From Actinomycetota bacterium (GTDB lineage: Bacteria > Actinomycetota > Acidimicrobiia > Acidimicrobiales > UBA8592): 36,960 nt of DNA. Below are positions 9,525 through 16,561 of the stretch, piece by piece (position 1 is the first letter of the stretch; the number at the start of each line of letters is the position of its first letter). Location of the stretch: positions 1-36,960 of the forward strand of contig CACFFD010000014.1 of NCBI GenBank assembly GCA_902565595.1. The letters are read 5' to 3'. The position numbers and the translations under genes were made by a program. The notes beneath the pieces were generated by a model. The model was not told where the DNA came from. It searched no databases and saw only the letters and a list, made by a program, of their open reading frames with translations.

Positions 9525-10096
9525 TGCTCGGACTCCTTGTATTCTCCAATTTGGACACTATCTTCTCGGACGTCAACAAGTTCATCTCTTCGAGTAGGAA
9601 TATTTTTTCCCACAAAGTCCGGGCGAATCGGAAGCTCCCGATGCCCTCGGTCAACCATCACCGCAAGTTGCACAGAAGATGGCCGGCCAAAATCTGTGAC
9701 AGCATCCAAAGCTGCTCGAATAGTTCTTCCAGTAAATAGAACATCATCTACGAGTACAACTGTCTTAGCGCTCAAATCGAAAGGGATTTCTGTTGGTTCC
9801 CGAGGAGAGACTGGTCGTAGTCCAATATCGTCTCTATAGAAAGCAACATCAAGGTAGCCGACTGGAATATTTGACCCTTCAATCTCAGCAAGGTTCGCCG
9901 CTAATTTTCTCGCTAGTGGGACTCCCCCGGTTTGCAGCCCGATGAGGGCTACGTCCGACACACCCTGGTTATGCTCGAGGATTTCATGTGCCATACGCCA
10001 TAATGCTCGACGGACATCATCTGCGTCCATGACTTCCGATCGGGAAACAAAAACGCCCCTCGCATGGGGCGTTAATCCGTCTTCGTCTATAGCCAT
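9521..10096 (-). CDS. pyrR: bifunctional pyr operon regulator / uracil phosphoribosyltransferase
   Basis: PyrR binds pyr leader RNA when UMP or UTP is high, and many members also make UMP from uracil and PRPP. The 191-residue protein carries the PRPP-binding loop [19 protein letters not shown] and the family segment [28 protein letters not shown] place the start at the ATG at 10096, where AAAGG lies seven bases upstream, rather than at the GTG at 10111. Just upstream is a PyrR-binding hairpin, and codons 8-17 encode a terminator-shaped hairpin; see those entries. It heads the pyr operon, 115 bases after nusB, and overlaps pyrB by four bases. Confidence 0.95.
   Translation of the reverse strand: MAIDEDGLTPHARGVFVSRSEVMDADDVRRALWRMAHEILEHNQGVSDVALIGLQTGGVPLARKLAANLAEIEGSNIPVGYLDVAFYRDDIGLRPVSPREPTEIPFDLSAKTVVLVDDVLFTGRTIRAALDAVTDFGRPSSVQLAVMVDRGHRELPIRPDFVGKNIPTRRDELVDVREDSVQIGEYKESEQ
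10045..10073 (-). terminator. intrinsic-terminator-like hairpin inside pyrR codons 8-17
   Basis: On the transcribed strand AACGCCCC, a six-base loop, and GGGGCGTT form a perfect eight-base-pair GC-rich stem, immediately followed by TTTGTTT. This has the full shape of a Rho-independent terminator, yet it lies in the coding sequence, beginning 24 bases from the A of the pyrR ATG. A ribosome initiating on pyrR should melt it; without translation it could fold and stop transcription of the whole pyr operon. That role is inference. Confidence 0.55.
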
Positions 10097-10115
10097 CTCG
10101 GCACCTTTCACCGTT

Positions 10116-10133
10116 CGAGCCTCACGGGACTCG
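10116..10133 (-). promoter_or_regulatory. PyrR-binding RNA hairpin in the pyrR leader
   Basis: The transcribed strand reads AGTCCCGTGAGGCT (10131 to 10118), which matches every position of the established PyrR-binding consensus ARUCCNGNGAGGYU. The flanking CGAG and CTCG close the hairpin stem. The hairpin ends seven bases upstream of the AAAGG Shine-Dalgarno of pyrR. That resembles the mycobacterial arrangement, in which PyrR represses translation, more than the long Bacillus attenuators. It supports uridine-nucleotide control of the operon. Confidence 0.85.
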
Positions 10134-10211
10134 ATTTACGGTCTTTGTCACGGTATCACCCCAGTATGGATTTGCGCGCGCTTTCTTTATTTTTTCGTTT
10201 CTTCTATGCTT

Positions 10212-10661
10212 CTATATAGGTTCCTCAGGACGGTGCCTCAGACAGGCTTCCGCTAAAACACCGTTGATAAATGGGCCGGACGAATCTGTAGAATATTTAG
10301 CTGCTAGCTCTACTGCTTCACTAACAATAACTGGTGCAGGAATGTTGGGGCTTGAAATAATCTCGCACATAGCCATTCGAAGGATCGATAAATCAACAGC
10401 AGCCATCCTCTCTAGCTCCCATTTCTGGCTTATCCCAGATATTTCCGCATCAACTCTTTCGATGTGACTAATTAGCTGGTCAAATATAGACAGTGCATAG
10501 CCTTCAAGAGCTAAAGGGCGAGATTCCACAATATTTTGCAGATCTACCTGTTTTAGCTCAGCTTCATATAGCAAATTCAGAATGGTTTCTCTCCCTTCAC
10601 GGCGCTTTGCGATATATTCGGGAGTTCCTTCAGGTAGCTCGTTTGTAGCTGTTGAACCCAT
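10212..10661 (-). CDS. nusB: transcription antitermination factor NusB
   Basis: NusB, with NusE (S10), binds boxA RNA in rRNA operon antitermination complexes. The 149-residue all-alpha protein has the N-terminal RREGRETILNLLYEAEL (about 21-37), the central VDLSILRMAMCEI and the C-terminal motif EAVELAAKYSTDSSGPFINGVL. The N-terminus is about 20 residues longer than in many homologues. The ribosome binding site is strong: AAGGAGGAGCAA precedes the ATG. It follows efp by 28 bases (efp-nusB is a widespread pair), and pyrR follows. The 115-base gap to pyrR holds the PyrR-binding leader and perhaps a weak promoter that I could not define. Confidence 0.94.
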   Translation of the reverse strand: MGSTATNELPEGTPEYIAKRREGRETILNLLYEAELKQVDLQNIVESRPLALEGYALSIFDQLISHIERVDAEISGISQKWELERMAAVDLSILRMAMCEIISSPNIPAPVIVSEAVELAAKYSTDSSGPFINGVLAEACLRHRPEEPI

Positions 10662-10689
10662 TTGCTCCTCCTTCCTCAGAAGAGAATGC

Positions 10690-11253
10690 TCATGCTCTAC
10701 TAATGTAACTTCCTGTTCTGGTATCGACTTTGACGGCTTCTCCTATTTCAAGAAATAAGGGAACCTGTATTGTCAAGCCAGTCTCTAATGTTGCAGGTTT
10801 CGTAGCACCTGAGACCCGATCTCCTTGCATCCCTGGTTCAGTTTCCGTAATTACGAGTTCCACCGATGCAGATAGTTCTGTACTTACGATTTCGTCTCCA
10901 TACATAAGTAGGACAGCCGAGGATCCTTCGACCACATAATTGGCTGTCTCGCCAAGAGTCTCCATATCGACATTGAGTTGTTCGTAAGTTTCATTATCCA
11001 TAAATACAAACCCTTCACCGTCCCGATAGAGATACTGCATTTCACGTTTGTCGATATTGGCTCTTTCGACTGTTTCGCCAGCTCGGAAAGTTTTCTCAAT
11101 CACTGCGCCCGTTCGAATATTTTTGAGTTTGCTTCTAACGAACGCTGGCCCCTTGCCGGGTTTGACATGCTGGAATTCAATCACTTGCATGAGATTTCCG
11201 TCGAGCACTAACGTCCAGCCATTCTTTAGTTCGTTAGTAGATACAGCTACCAT
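10690..11253 (-). CDS. efp: elongation factor P
   Basis: Binds between the ribosomal P and E sites and relieves stalling at polyproline stretches. The 187-residue protein has the three-domain tRNA-shaped EF-P sequence. Its loop HVKPGKGPAFVR carries the tip lysine at Lys34, the OB domain follows from about residue 65, and it ends in VDTRTGSYISRA, a standard EF-P C-terminus. I chose the ATG at 11253, with AGGAG five bases upstream; an in-frame start at 11274 is possible but less likely. No Lys-modification genes (epmA, epmB, ymfI) are seen in the window. Confidence 0.96.
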   Translation of the reverse strand: MVAVSTNELKNGWTLVLDGNLMQVIEFQHVKPGKGPAFVRSKLKNIRTGAVIEKTFRAGETVERANIDKREMQYLYRDGEGFVFMDNETYEQLNVDMETLGETANYVVEGSSAVLLMYGDEIVSTELSASVELVITETEPGMQGDRVSGATKPATLETGLTIQVPLFLEIGEAVKVDTRTGSYISRA

Positions 11254-11303
11254 TATGCTCCTAGAGTCTGACAATATTAGGGTTCCACTCTAACCGCATA
11301 GAG

Positions 11304-12398
11304 TTAGGCTTGTGGCGACTTTGCGCTAAGAGTTAACCGCCTTGCCCCTGTTTCTGTGATTTCGTAAAGATCTTCCCACCGGACACCACAAGTATCTGTA
11401 AAGTAAATACCTGGTTCAATGGTTACCACCATTCCGGGCATTAATTTTTCCTCACTTCTGCCGTTGATCGCAGGGGATTCGTGGATATCGAGCCCTACAC
11501 CATGTCCTGTCCCATGGATAAATGATTCTCCCCACCCTGCTTCCTCGATTTTTGAACGACATCGTCGATCTAATTCGGCACATGGCATATCTGGTTCAAG
11601 GCTCCTTACTGCCTCTTCTTGTGCTTCAAGAACTGTGGTCAAATATTCTTGTTGAATTTTGCTGGGTTCGCCTATCACAAATGTTCTTGTCATATCCGAT
11701 CGATATCCATCAACGACTGCTCCTACGTCGACTATAAGCAAGTCGCCTTGAACAATTCGCCTTGTAGTCGGTAGTGCATGGGGTTTGGAACTGTTCACTC
11801 CAGATGCAACTATTGTCTTATAAGCATTCCCTGCTGCGCCGTACTCTCGTATTTTGTTATCAAGAAATGCGGCTACGTCCATCTCTGATACATTTTCAGA
11901 GAAAAGAGGAACGGTATCAGTGAGAGCTTTATCAGCGACCTTTGCCGCGAATGAAATTCGTTCAACTTCGAATTGATCTTTTTGCGCTCGCAATGTTTTT
12001 AAAGGACTGGAGGAAATCAGTTCGGTTCCGGTGCGCTCCCTAAGCTGGTTAACAGTTTCCCAACTTACTGAATTAGCGTCGACGTTAATGATTTCAGTTT
12101 TAGCGAGCTTCGAGACGTCCTCGATAAGGTTTTTCGATATAGAAATTTCAGCAGGTGACTGGGCTTCTCGTATTTCTAGAGGTCCCTGTTCTTGGTATCT
12201 CTGATCAGTGAGAAGAACGAATCTTTCATGATCTAAATAGACAATTGCGTTGCTTCCAGTAAAGCCTGTGAGCCATTGAACGTTCGAAGGGTCTGTAACA
12301 ACTAGCGATTGACTCTCGAAAAGCATAGAGCGAACTTTATCTGGCCGTGCAGAAAGGTCTAATGGACTGAAGGAAGGCCCTGTAGACGAGGATTTCAT
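11304..12398 (-). CDS. pepP: Xaa-Pro aminopeptidase (M24B metallopeptidase)
   Basis: Removes an N-terminal residue that precedes proline. The 364-residue protein has a creatinase-like N-terminal domain (to about residue 135) and a pita-bread catalytic domain. All five metal ligands are visible: Asp224 in VDVGAV, Asp235 in RSDMTR, His299 in GTGHGVGLDIHE, Glu328 in TIEPGIY and Glu342 in WEDLYEIT. It begins within the aroQ stop (ATGA overlap) and ends 50 bases before efp. The aroQ-pepP-efp-nusB order is widely conserved in Gram-positive bacteria and actinobacteria. The symbol is by family; substrate specificity is not shown. Confidence 0.9.
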   Translation of the reverse strand: MKSSSTGPSFSPLDLSARPDKVRSMLFESQSLVVTDPSNVQWLTGFTGSNAIVYLDHERFVLLTDQRYQEQGPLEIREAQSPAEISISKNLIEDVSKLAKTEIINVDANSVSWETVNQLRERTGTELISSSPLKTLRAQKDQFEVERISFAAKVADKALTDTVPLFSENVSEMDVAAFLDNKIREYGAAGNAYKTIVASGVNSSKPHALPTTRRIVQGDLLIVDVGAVVDGYRSDMTRTFVIGEPSKIQQEYLTTVLEAQEEAVRSLEPDMPCAELDRRCRSKIEEAGWGESFIHGTGHGVGLDIHESPAINGRSEEKLMPGMVVTIEPGIYFTDTCGVRWEDLYEITETGARRLTLSAKSPQA

Positions 12399-12829
12399 TT
12401 CAGGGAGTCAGCTAGAGCATGCACTGCCAGCTCATAGCCATACCCTCCGAAACCCATAATTGATCCTGTAGCCACTGGTGCTACAACTGAAGTGTGGCGC
12501 CACGGTTCGCGAGCATTAGGGTTTGAAATGTGGAGCTCAACTATGGGGCCTTCGAAGGCTGCTAGAGCGTCATGCATAGACCACCCATAGTGGGTGAGCG
12601 CTCCAGGGTTAATGATGATCCCTTGATATGTGTGTCGAGCTGACTGTATCTCTTCGACGATGCTCCCTTCATCGTTATATTGCCGGTGAGTGAGCTCAAA
12701 GTCATATTCTGTAGCTACTGACTCAGCGCGACTGACATAGTCTTCAAGAGTCGATTCGCCATAGACTTCTGGCTCTCGCTGTCCAAGTAAATTAAGATTC
12801 GGGCCGGATATTAGTAGGATACGTGTCAC
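12395..12829 (-). CDS. aroQ: 3-dehydroquinate dehydratase, type II
   Basis: Converts 3-dehydroquinate to 3-dehydroshikimate in the shikimate pathway; type II enzymes are small and form dodecamers. The 144-residue protein has GPNLNLLGQREPEVYG with the catalytic Tyr23, INPGALTHY, and ELHISNPNAREPWRHTS with His100, Arg107 and His112. The start is a GTG overlapping the aroB stop by four bases (GTGA), and the end overlaps pepP by four. Translational coupling of aroB, aroQ and pepP is likely. Confidence 0.96.
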   Translation of the reverse strand: MTRILLISGPNLNLLGQREPEVYGESTLEDYVSRAESVATEYDFELTHRQYNDEGSIVEEIQSARHTYQGIIINPGALTHYGWSMHDALAAFEGPIVELHISNPNAREPWRHTSVVAPVATGSIMGFGGYGYELAVHALADSLK

Positions 12830-13836
12830 TGCAAGGCCTCCATTGCTTGTATAAGAATTTCTTGATCTTCAATTTTTACTACTTCGATTCCTTCTGGGCC
12901 ATCAAGAACAAAAGAAATACCATCTACTGCCTTCTTGTCTCTTTGAAACAGAGAAACAAGCTGAGCCCAATCATATGAAGATGGAAGCTTATATGAGAGG
13001 CCATAGTACTCTAAAACTGTTTCATGCTCGTCGACACGCTTTTGGTCGATTCTCCCAAGTATTTTCGCTATTTCTGCCGCATAGCGGATGCCGATAGCAA
13101 CTGCTTCACCATGGGCAAGAGAGAAATCTTTTTCCATTTCAAGAGCATGGGCGAGAGTGTGCCCATAATTCAAGATGGCCCTGCGACCTGTTTCTCGTTC
13201 GTCTTCTCGAACAATCTCCGCTTTCAACTGAATACATTTCATAATCTTTCCAGCTAAATCCTGTTGGTCAAGATCTTGTGCTCCTAGAAAGTGATACTTT
13301 GCAACTTCCCCATATCCGCATCTCCATTCGCGTTCTGGCAAGGACGACAAAGTCGATATATCGCAGACGACTCCTACTGGCTGCCAGAAGGACCCTACTA
13401 GATTCTTTCCTTCTGAAAGGTTCACAGCGGTCTTTCCACCAATCGCTGCATCTACCATTCCTAAAAGGGTCGTTGGAGCATGAATAACATCAACCCCGCG
13501 ATGGTAGACAGCGGCAGCAAATCCCGCTACATCAGTGACAAGGCCTCCCCCGATAGCAACTACGACGTCAGTTCGAGTCAGTCCCCATTGAGCCCATCTG
13601 CTACATAAATCTTCAACTGTCTTAAGGGTTTTTGCCCTCTCACCGTTGTCGATGTGAAATATTTCGTGCTCTACATTTATGGACGGAATGATACCTATAT
13701 TTGACTGGGTCACTAGAGCGACTTTTTGAACACGATCAGGCAAAAGGGAGTTAAGTGCCTCCTCAAGACATTCCGTTCCAATCAGAACTGGATATGTTCT
13801 TTCTCCTAAATCGACTTGTATCTGGTTCATCTCCAC
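12826..13836 (-). CDS. aroB: 3-dehydroquinate synthase
   Basis: Cyclises DAHP to 3-dehydroquinate using NAD+ and a divalent metal. The 336-residue protein has the NAD-binding IGGGLVTDVAGFAAAVYHRGV (about 95-115), APTTLLGMVDAAIGGKTAVN (about 120-139) and metal ligands Glu177 (GYGEVAKY), His226 (NYGHTLAH) and His242 (AHGEAVAIG). The start is uncertain by two codons. The GTG at 13836 has a -10-like TACTCT six bases upstream, whereas the ATG at 13830 has GGAG directly abutting it. I use the GTG. No aroC or aroK is adjacent, although they often sit upstream of aroB in actinobacteria. Confidence 0.95.
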   Translation of the reverse strand: MEMNQIQVDLGERTYPVLIGTECLEEALNSLLPDRVQKVALVTQSNIGIIPSINVEHEIFHIDNGERAKTLKTVEDLCSRWAQWGLTRTDVVVAIGGGLVTDVAGFAAAVYHRGVDVIHAPTTLLGMVDAAIGGKTAVNLSEGKNLVGSFWQPVGVVCDISTLSSLPEREWRCGYGEVAKYHFLGAQDLDQQDLAGKIMKCIQLKAEIVREDERETGRRAILNYGHTLAHALEMEKDFSLAHGEAVAIGIRYAAEIAKILGRIDQKRVDEHETVLEYYGLSYKLPSSYDWAQLVSLFQRDKKAVDGISFVLDGPEGIEVVKIEDQEILIQAMEALQ

Positions 13837-13842
13837 AACTTG

Positions 13843-13848
13843 AGAGTA
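13843..13848 (-). promoter_or_regulatory. putative -10 box of aroB (leaderless)
   Basis: TACTCT on the minus strand, six bases before the GTG start of aroB. It lies in the 59-base gap after aroE. No clear -35. Confidence 0.4.
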
Positions 13849-13895
13849 GCCATTACAGAGGGCTTCTGTGCGGAGTTATTTCTAATCCGTAGTAA

Positions 13896-14744
13896 TTATT
13901 CAGAAATTTTTTGGATTACTGCACTCTGCATAATCTCCAAAGGTGCGTCTTTCTGCGTCCAAAGCGTATATTGTAAAGCGGCTTGGTGGACGAGCATCCC
14001 TATTCCATTAATCGTACGCGCACCAATACTCCTTGCATTTTTTAAAAGCTCTGTTTCAAGGGGGTGATAGATCAGGTCAACTATTATCTGGCGTCTGTGA
14101 ATACTGTCGATAGGTAAAGGAGTATCTCCTTCATTCCCAGTTCCCTGCATCCCTATCGGCGTTGCATTGATTATCACATCCGCTCGATCACTCTCAGTTA
14201 TAGATCCGACTCTTCCCACATGGCCTGCTAACGCTGCAGCTCCTTCCGATTTTGAAACGTTGCGGCTTGTAACGATTACTTCTGAAGCGCCAGCTTCTGC
14301 CAGAGCTAAAGCGACAGCTTTTGCTGCACCTCCGGCGCCAATAATCAGGTAGGACTTTCCTTCAACTGCCTCCTCTGTTTCTGCTTCTAATGCTCGAAGG
14401 AGTCCTTCCCCATCTGTATTGTGACCTACAAGGGTCCCTCCATTTTTCGAAACACAATTAACTGCTCCTAATTTTTCTGCTTGACGAGTCATGCCATCGA
14501 CCAATTTGGCGACAGTTGCTTTATGAGGCATGGTGACGGAAATCCCACCTACATGTTGTTGTCGCATTTCCTCAAGGAGGTCGCCGACATCTTCTGTTGC
14601 TATATTTACGGCAAAGTAACTCCAATTAACTTGATCATGCTTAAATGCAGCATTGTAAATCGTTGGAGAAAGAGAGTGTCGTACTGGATCTCCGATCACA
14701 GCTGCAACCGTCGTTCCTTCTGAAGAAATTGGGAATTTAGCCAC
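13896..14744 (-). CDS. aroE: shikimate dehydrogenase (NADP+)
   Basis: Reduces 3-dehydroshikimate to shikimate. The 282-residue protein shows the substrate-binding SLSPTIYNAAF (about 24-34), the catalytic Lys75 in SVTMPHK, Asp111 in HNTDGEG, the Rossmann GAGGAAKA (about 137-144), INATPIGMQ and a final GIGMLVHQAALQY. The start is GTG, overlapping the mltG stop by eight bases (GTGGCTAA), so it is read from the ruvX-mltG transcript. The ruvX-mltG-aroE order is typical of actinobacteria. Confidence 0.95.
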   Translation of the reverse strand: MAKFPISSEGTTVAAVIGDPVRHSLSPTIYNAAFKHDQVNWSYFAVNIATEDVGDLLEEMRQQHVGGISVTMPHKATVAKLVDGMTRQAEKLGAVNCVSKNGGTLVGHNTDGEGLLRALEAETEEAVEGKSYLIIGAGGAAKAVALALAEAGASEVIVTSRNVSKSEGAAALAGHVGRVGSITESDRADVIINATPIGMQGTGNEGDTPLPIDSIHRRQIIVDLIYHPLETELLKNARSIGARTINGIGMLVHQAALQYTLWTQKDAPLEIMQSAVIQKISE

Positions 14745-16104
14745 AGCCGAGGTCTCTTTCTATGCAAATCTGGACAGCTTCCTGAAATTCTTGATTAGTA
14801 GTTGCAAATGTGTGAGAGCCGGGTCCAAATTCGTCAGTTCGCACATAATAGAGCCAATCCCCTGGTTCAGGACTTAAGGCTGCATCCAGAGATTGTTTTC
14901 CAGGAGCAGCGATTGGACTTGGAGGTAATCCTGTGTAGATTCTTGTGTTGTAAGGAGAGTCAACCTCAAGATCAGTTTGGGAGAGCTCCCTATCACCTTC
15001 GAGTGCATAAACTATCGTTGCATCGATACCAAGAGGCATCCCCAATTCGAGCCTGTTATAAATTACGCGCGCTATCTTTCCCCGATCTGTTTCAGTTTTA
15101 GCTTCTTCCTCTATCAAAGAAGCAACAATTAGAACCTGGTATGGGGTTAGCCCTAGTGCTGCGGCCCGCTCAGGGAGTGATACTTCAATGGCGACAACAT
15201 CGAATTGCGCAACCATTCGATTAAGAAAAGACTGCTCGTCTTCCAATGCGTCCTCAGCGATATCATATGTTTCAGGAAAATATATTCCCTCACGGATGAA
15301 TCCCAACCAGTCATCTCCAAATATGGCAGGGGTTTGAGATGTAGTAATAGCTAAATCAAGTTCAACAGGGTCAAAAGAATCTACTTGTTGCAACAAGACA
15401 TCTGCCATTTCATCGAGTGTTAGACCTTCTGGGATCGTCACAAAGAATCTTTCCTCAACTACCTCTATTGGCCCTCTTTCAAGGCTTTCTCTCGCGTCCC
15501 ATACAGCACTATTTACTCGGAAAGTATATTCTCCAGCCTGAAAGTCCGATGCATTCTTAAAACGAAGGTAGTACCGGAATACTGTACTATTAGCGACCAC
15601 GTCGTTCTCGGCTAGGATCCTGGCGATGTCATCTGTTGTTGCCCCTTGCGGGATTTCAATCACAAGTTCTGCTCCTGGCTCCCCAGGTGGGTCGAGTTGA
15701 TCGTCAAGCCACCCGCGAACAAAGTTATATGTGAGAAACCCAATAATGATGATAATTGAGGCAAAGATGGCAAACCGAAGAGCCGAATTAAAGCGGGGTG
15801 GAAGTCGCTCCCATTCTCGGTCATCATAATATTCATCTTCATACCAGGGAGGAAGATCACGAGGTTGGATATGTCGGTCAGGACCTGTTTGTACCTCTAC
15901 TGGTAAGGCGGGGTATTCGGCTGCATATGGGTCTTGAAAGCTGGCGCTAGTTGCCTCTTTTCGGGAATTGAAGTCGCCGTAATCTATTTCTCCCTCATCT
16001 CCATCTGGAATTGTTGGGTACATTGATAATCCATCGTCTGGATCACTGAAAAGGTCTTTTTCTTCGCTTCCGATTTCTTCAGATTCTTTACCGGTCTCAT
16101 CCAT
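14737..16104 (-). CDS. mltG: endolytic murein transglycosylase MltG (YceG family)
   Basis: An inner-membrane lytic transglycosylase thought to cut nascent peptidoglycan strands and terminate glycan growth. The 455-residue protein has an acidic cytoplasmic tail (residues 1 to about 105), one transmembrane helix (about 109-129) and an outside region with a LysM-like part (from about 145). The YceG catalytic domain contains ASLIEEEAK with the predicted catalytic Glu332, VIYNRLELGMPL and SPYNTRIYTGLPPSPI. The N-terminal extension, rich in Asp, Glu and Tyr, resembles the long cytoplasmic tails of actinobacterial MltG. It begins within the ruvX stop (TAATG). Confidence 0.92.
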   Translation of the reverse strand: MDETGKESEEIGSEEKDLFSDPDDGLSMYPTIPDGDEGEIDYGDFNSRKEATSASFQDPYAAEYPALPVEVQTGPDRHIQPRDLPPWYEDEYYDDREWERLPPRFNSALRFAIFASIIIIIGFLTYNFVRGWLDDQLDPPGEPGAELVIEIPQGATTDDIARILAENDVVANSTVFRYYLRFKNASDFQAGEYTFRVNSAVWDARESLERGPIEVVEERFFVTIPEGLTLDEMADVLLQQVDSFDPVELDLAITTSQTPAIFGDDWLGFIREGIYFPETYDIAEDALEDEQSFLNRMVAQFDVVAIEVSLPERAAALGLTPYQVLIVASLIEEEAKTETDRGKIARVIYNRLELGMPLGIDATIVYALEGDRELSQTDLEVDSPYNTRIYTGLPPSPIAAPGKQSLDAALSPEPGDWLYYVRTDEFGPGSHTFATTNQEFQEAVQICIERDLGCG

Positions 16105-16553
16105 TAGTCGTTTACCGCTTTTCTGGGGGAGGAGCCCGTACCTATCCTGTGATCAAGCCATGCTTGTAGGATTATTGATGCAGCTACCTGATCAACTATG
16201 GCCTTCTGCTCTTTCTCTGAAATTCCTTGATCTCGTAGGATTTGTTTCGCTGTGGTCGTGGTGAACCTTTCGTCATATGTATCAACAGGAATTCCAGTGT
16301 TTTCCTCTAAAAGCTTAGTTTCTTCGAGAATATTCTGTGCTGCGGGGCCTAAGCTTCCATCAAGAGATCTAGGCAGGCCAACAACAAGAAGTTCGACTTC
16401 CCACTCCTCAGCAATGTCTTTAATGGCTTCGTGATCTTTTCTCATTTGAGTAGTTCGATGAAGTACGGAAAGCGGGGTGGCTACTGTCATTTCCTGATTA
16501 CTGATTGCTATACCGACCTTCTTTGATCCGATATCAATTCCGAGAACCCTCAA
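16104..16553 (-). CDS. ruvX: RuvX/YqgF-family Holliday junction resolvase-like nuclease
   Basis: RNase H-fold protein of the YqgF family, implicated in pre-16S rRNA 5' end maturation in E. coli and described as a putative resolvase. The 149-residue protein contains GIDIGSKKVGIAIS with the first acidic residue, VVGLPRSLDGS, DERFTTTTA and VDQVAASIILQAWL. The start appears to be a TTG at 16553, with AGGGA about six bases upstream; no ATG or GTG is better placed. It lies eight bases after alaS and overlaps mltG by one base. Confidence 0.92.
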   Translation of the reverse strand: MRVLGIDIGSKKVGIAISNQEMTVATPLSVLHRTTQMRKDHEAIKDIAEEWEVELLVVGLPRSLDGSLGPAAQNILEETKLLEENTGIPVDTYDERFTTTTAKQILRDQGISEKEQKAIVDQVAASIILQAWLDHRIGTGSSPRKAVND

Positions 16554-16561
16554 AACAGTCC

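Noticed and set aside
10097-10111. GTG start of pyrR at 10111
   Set aside because: The GTG lies upstream of the AAAGG that serves the ATG at 10096, and it would abut the PyrR hairpin without a ribosome binding site.
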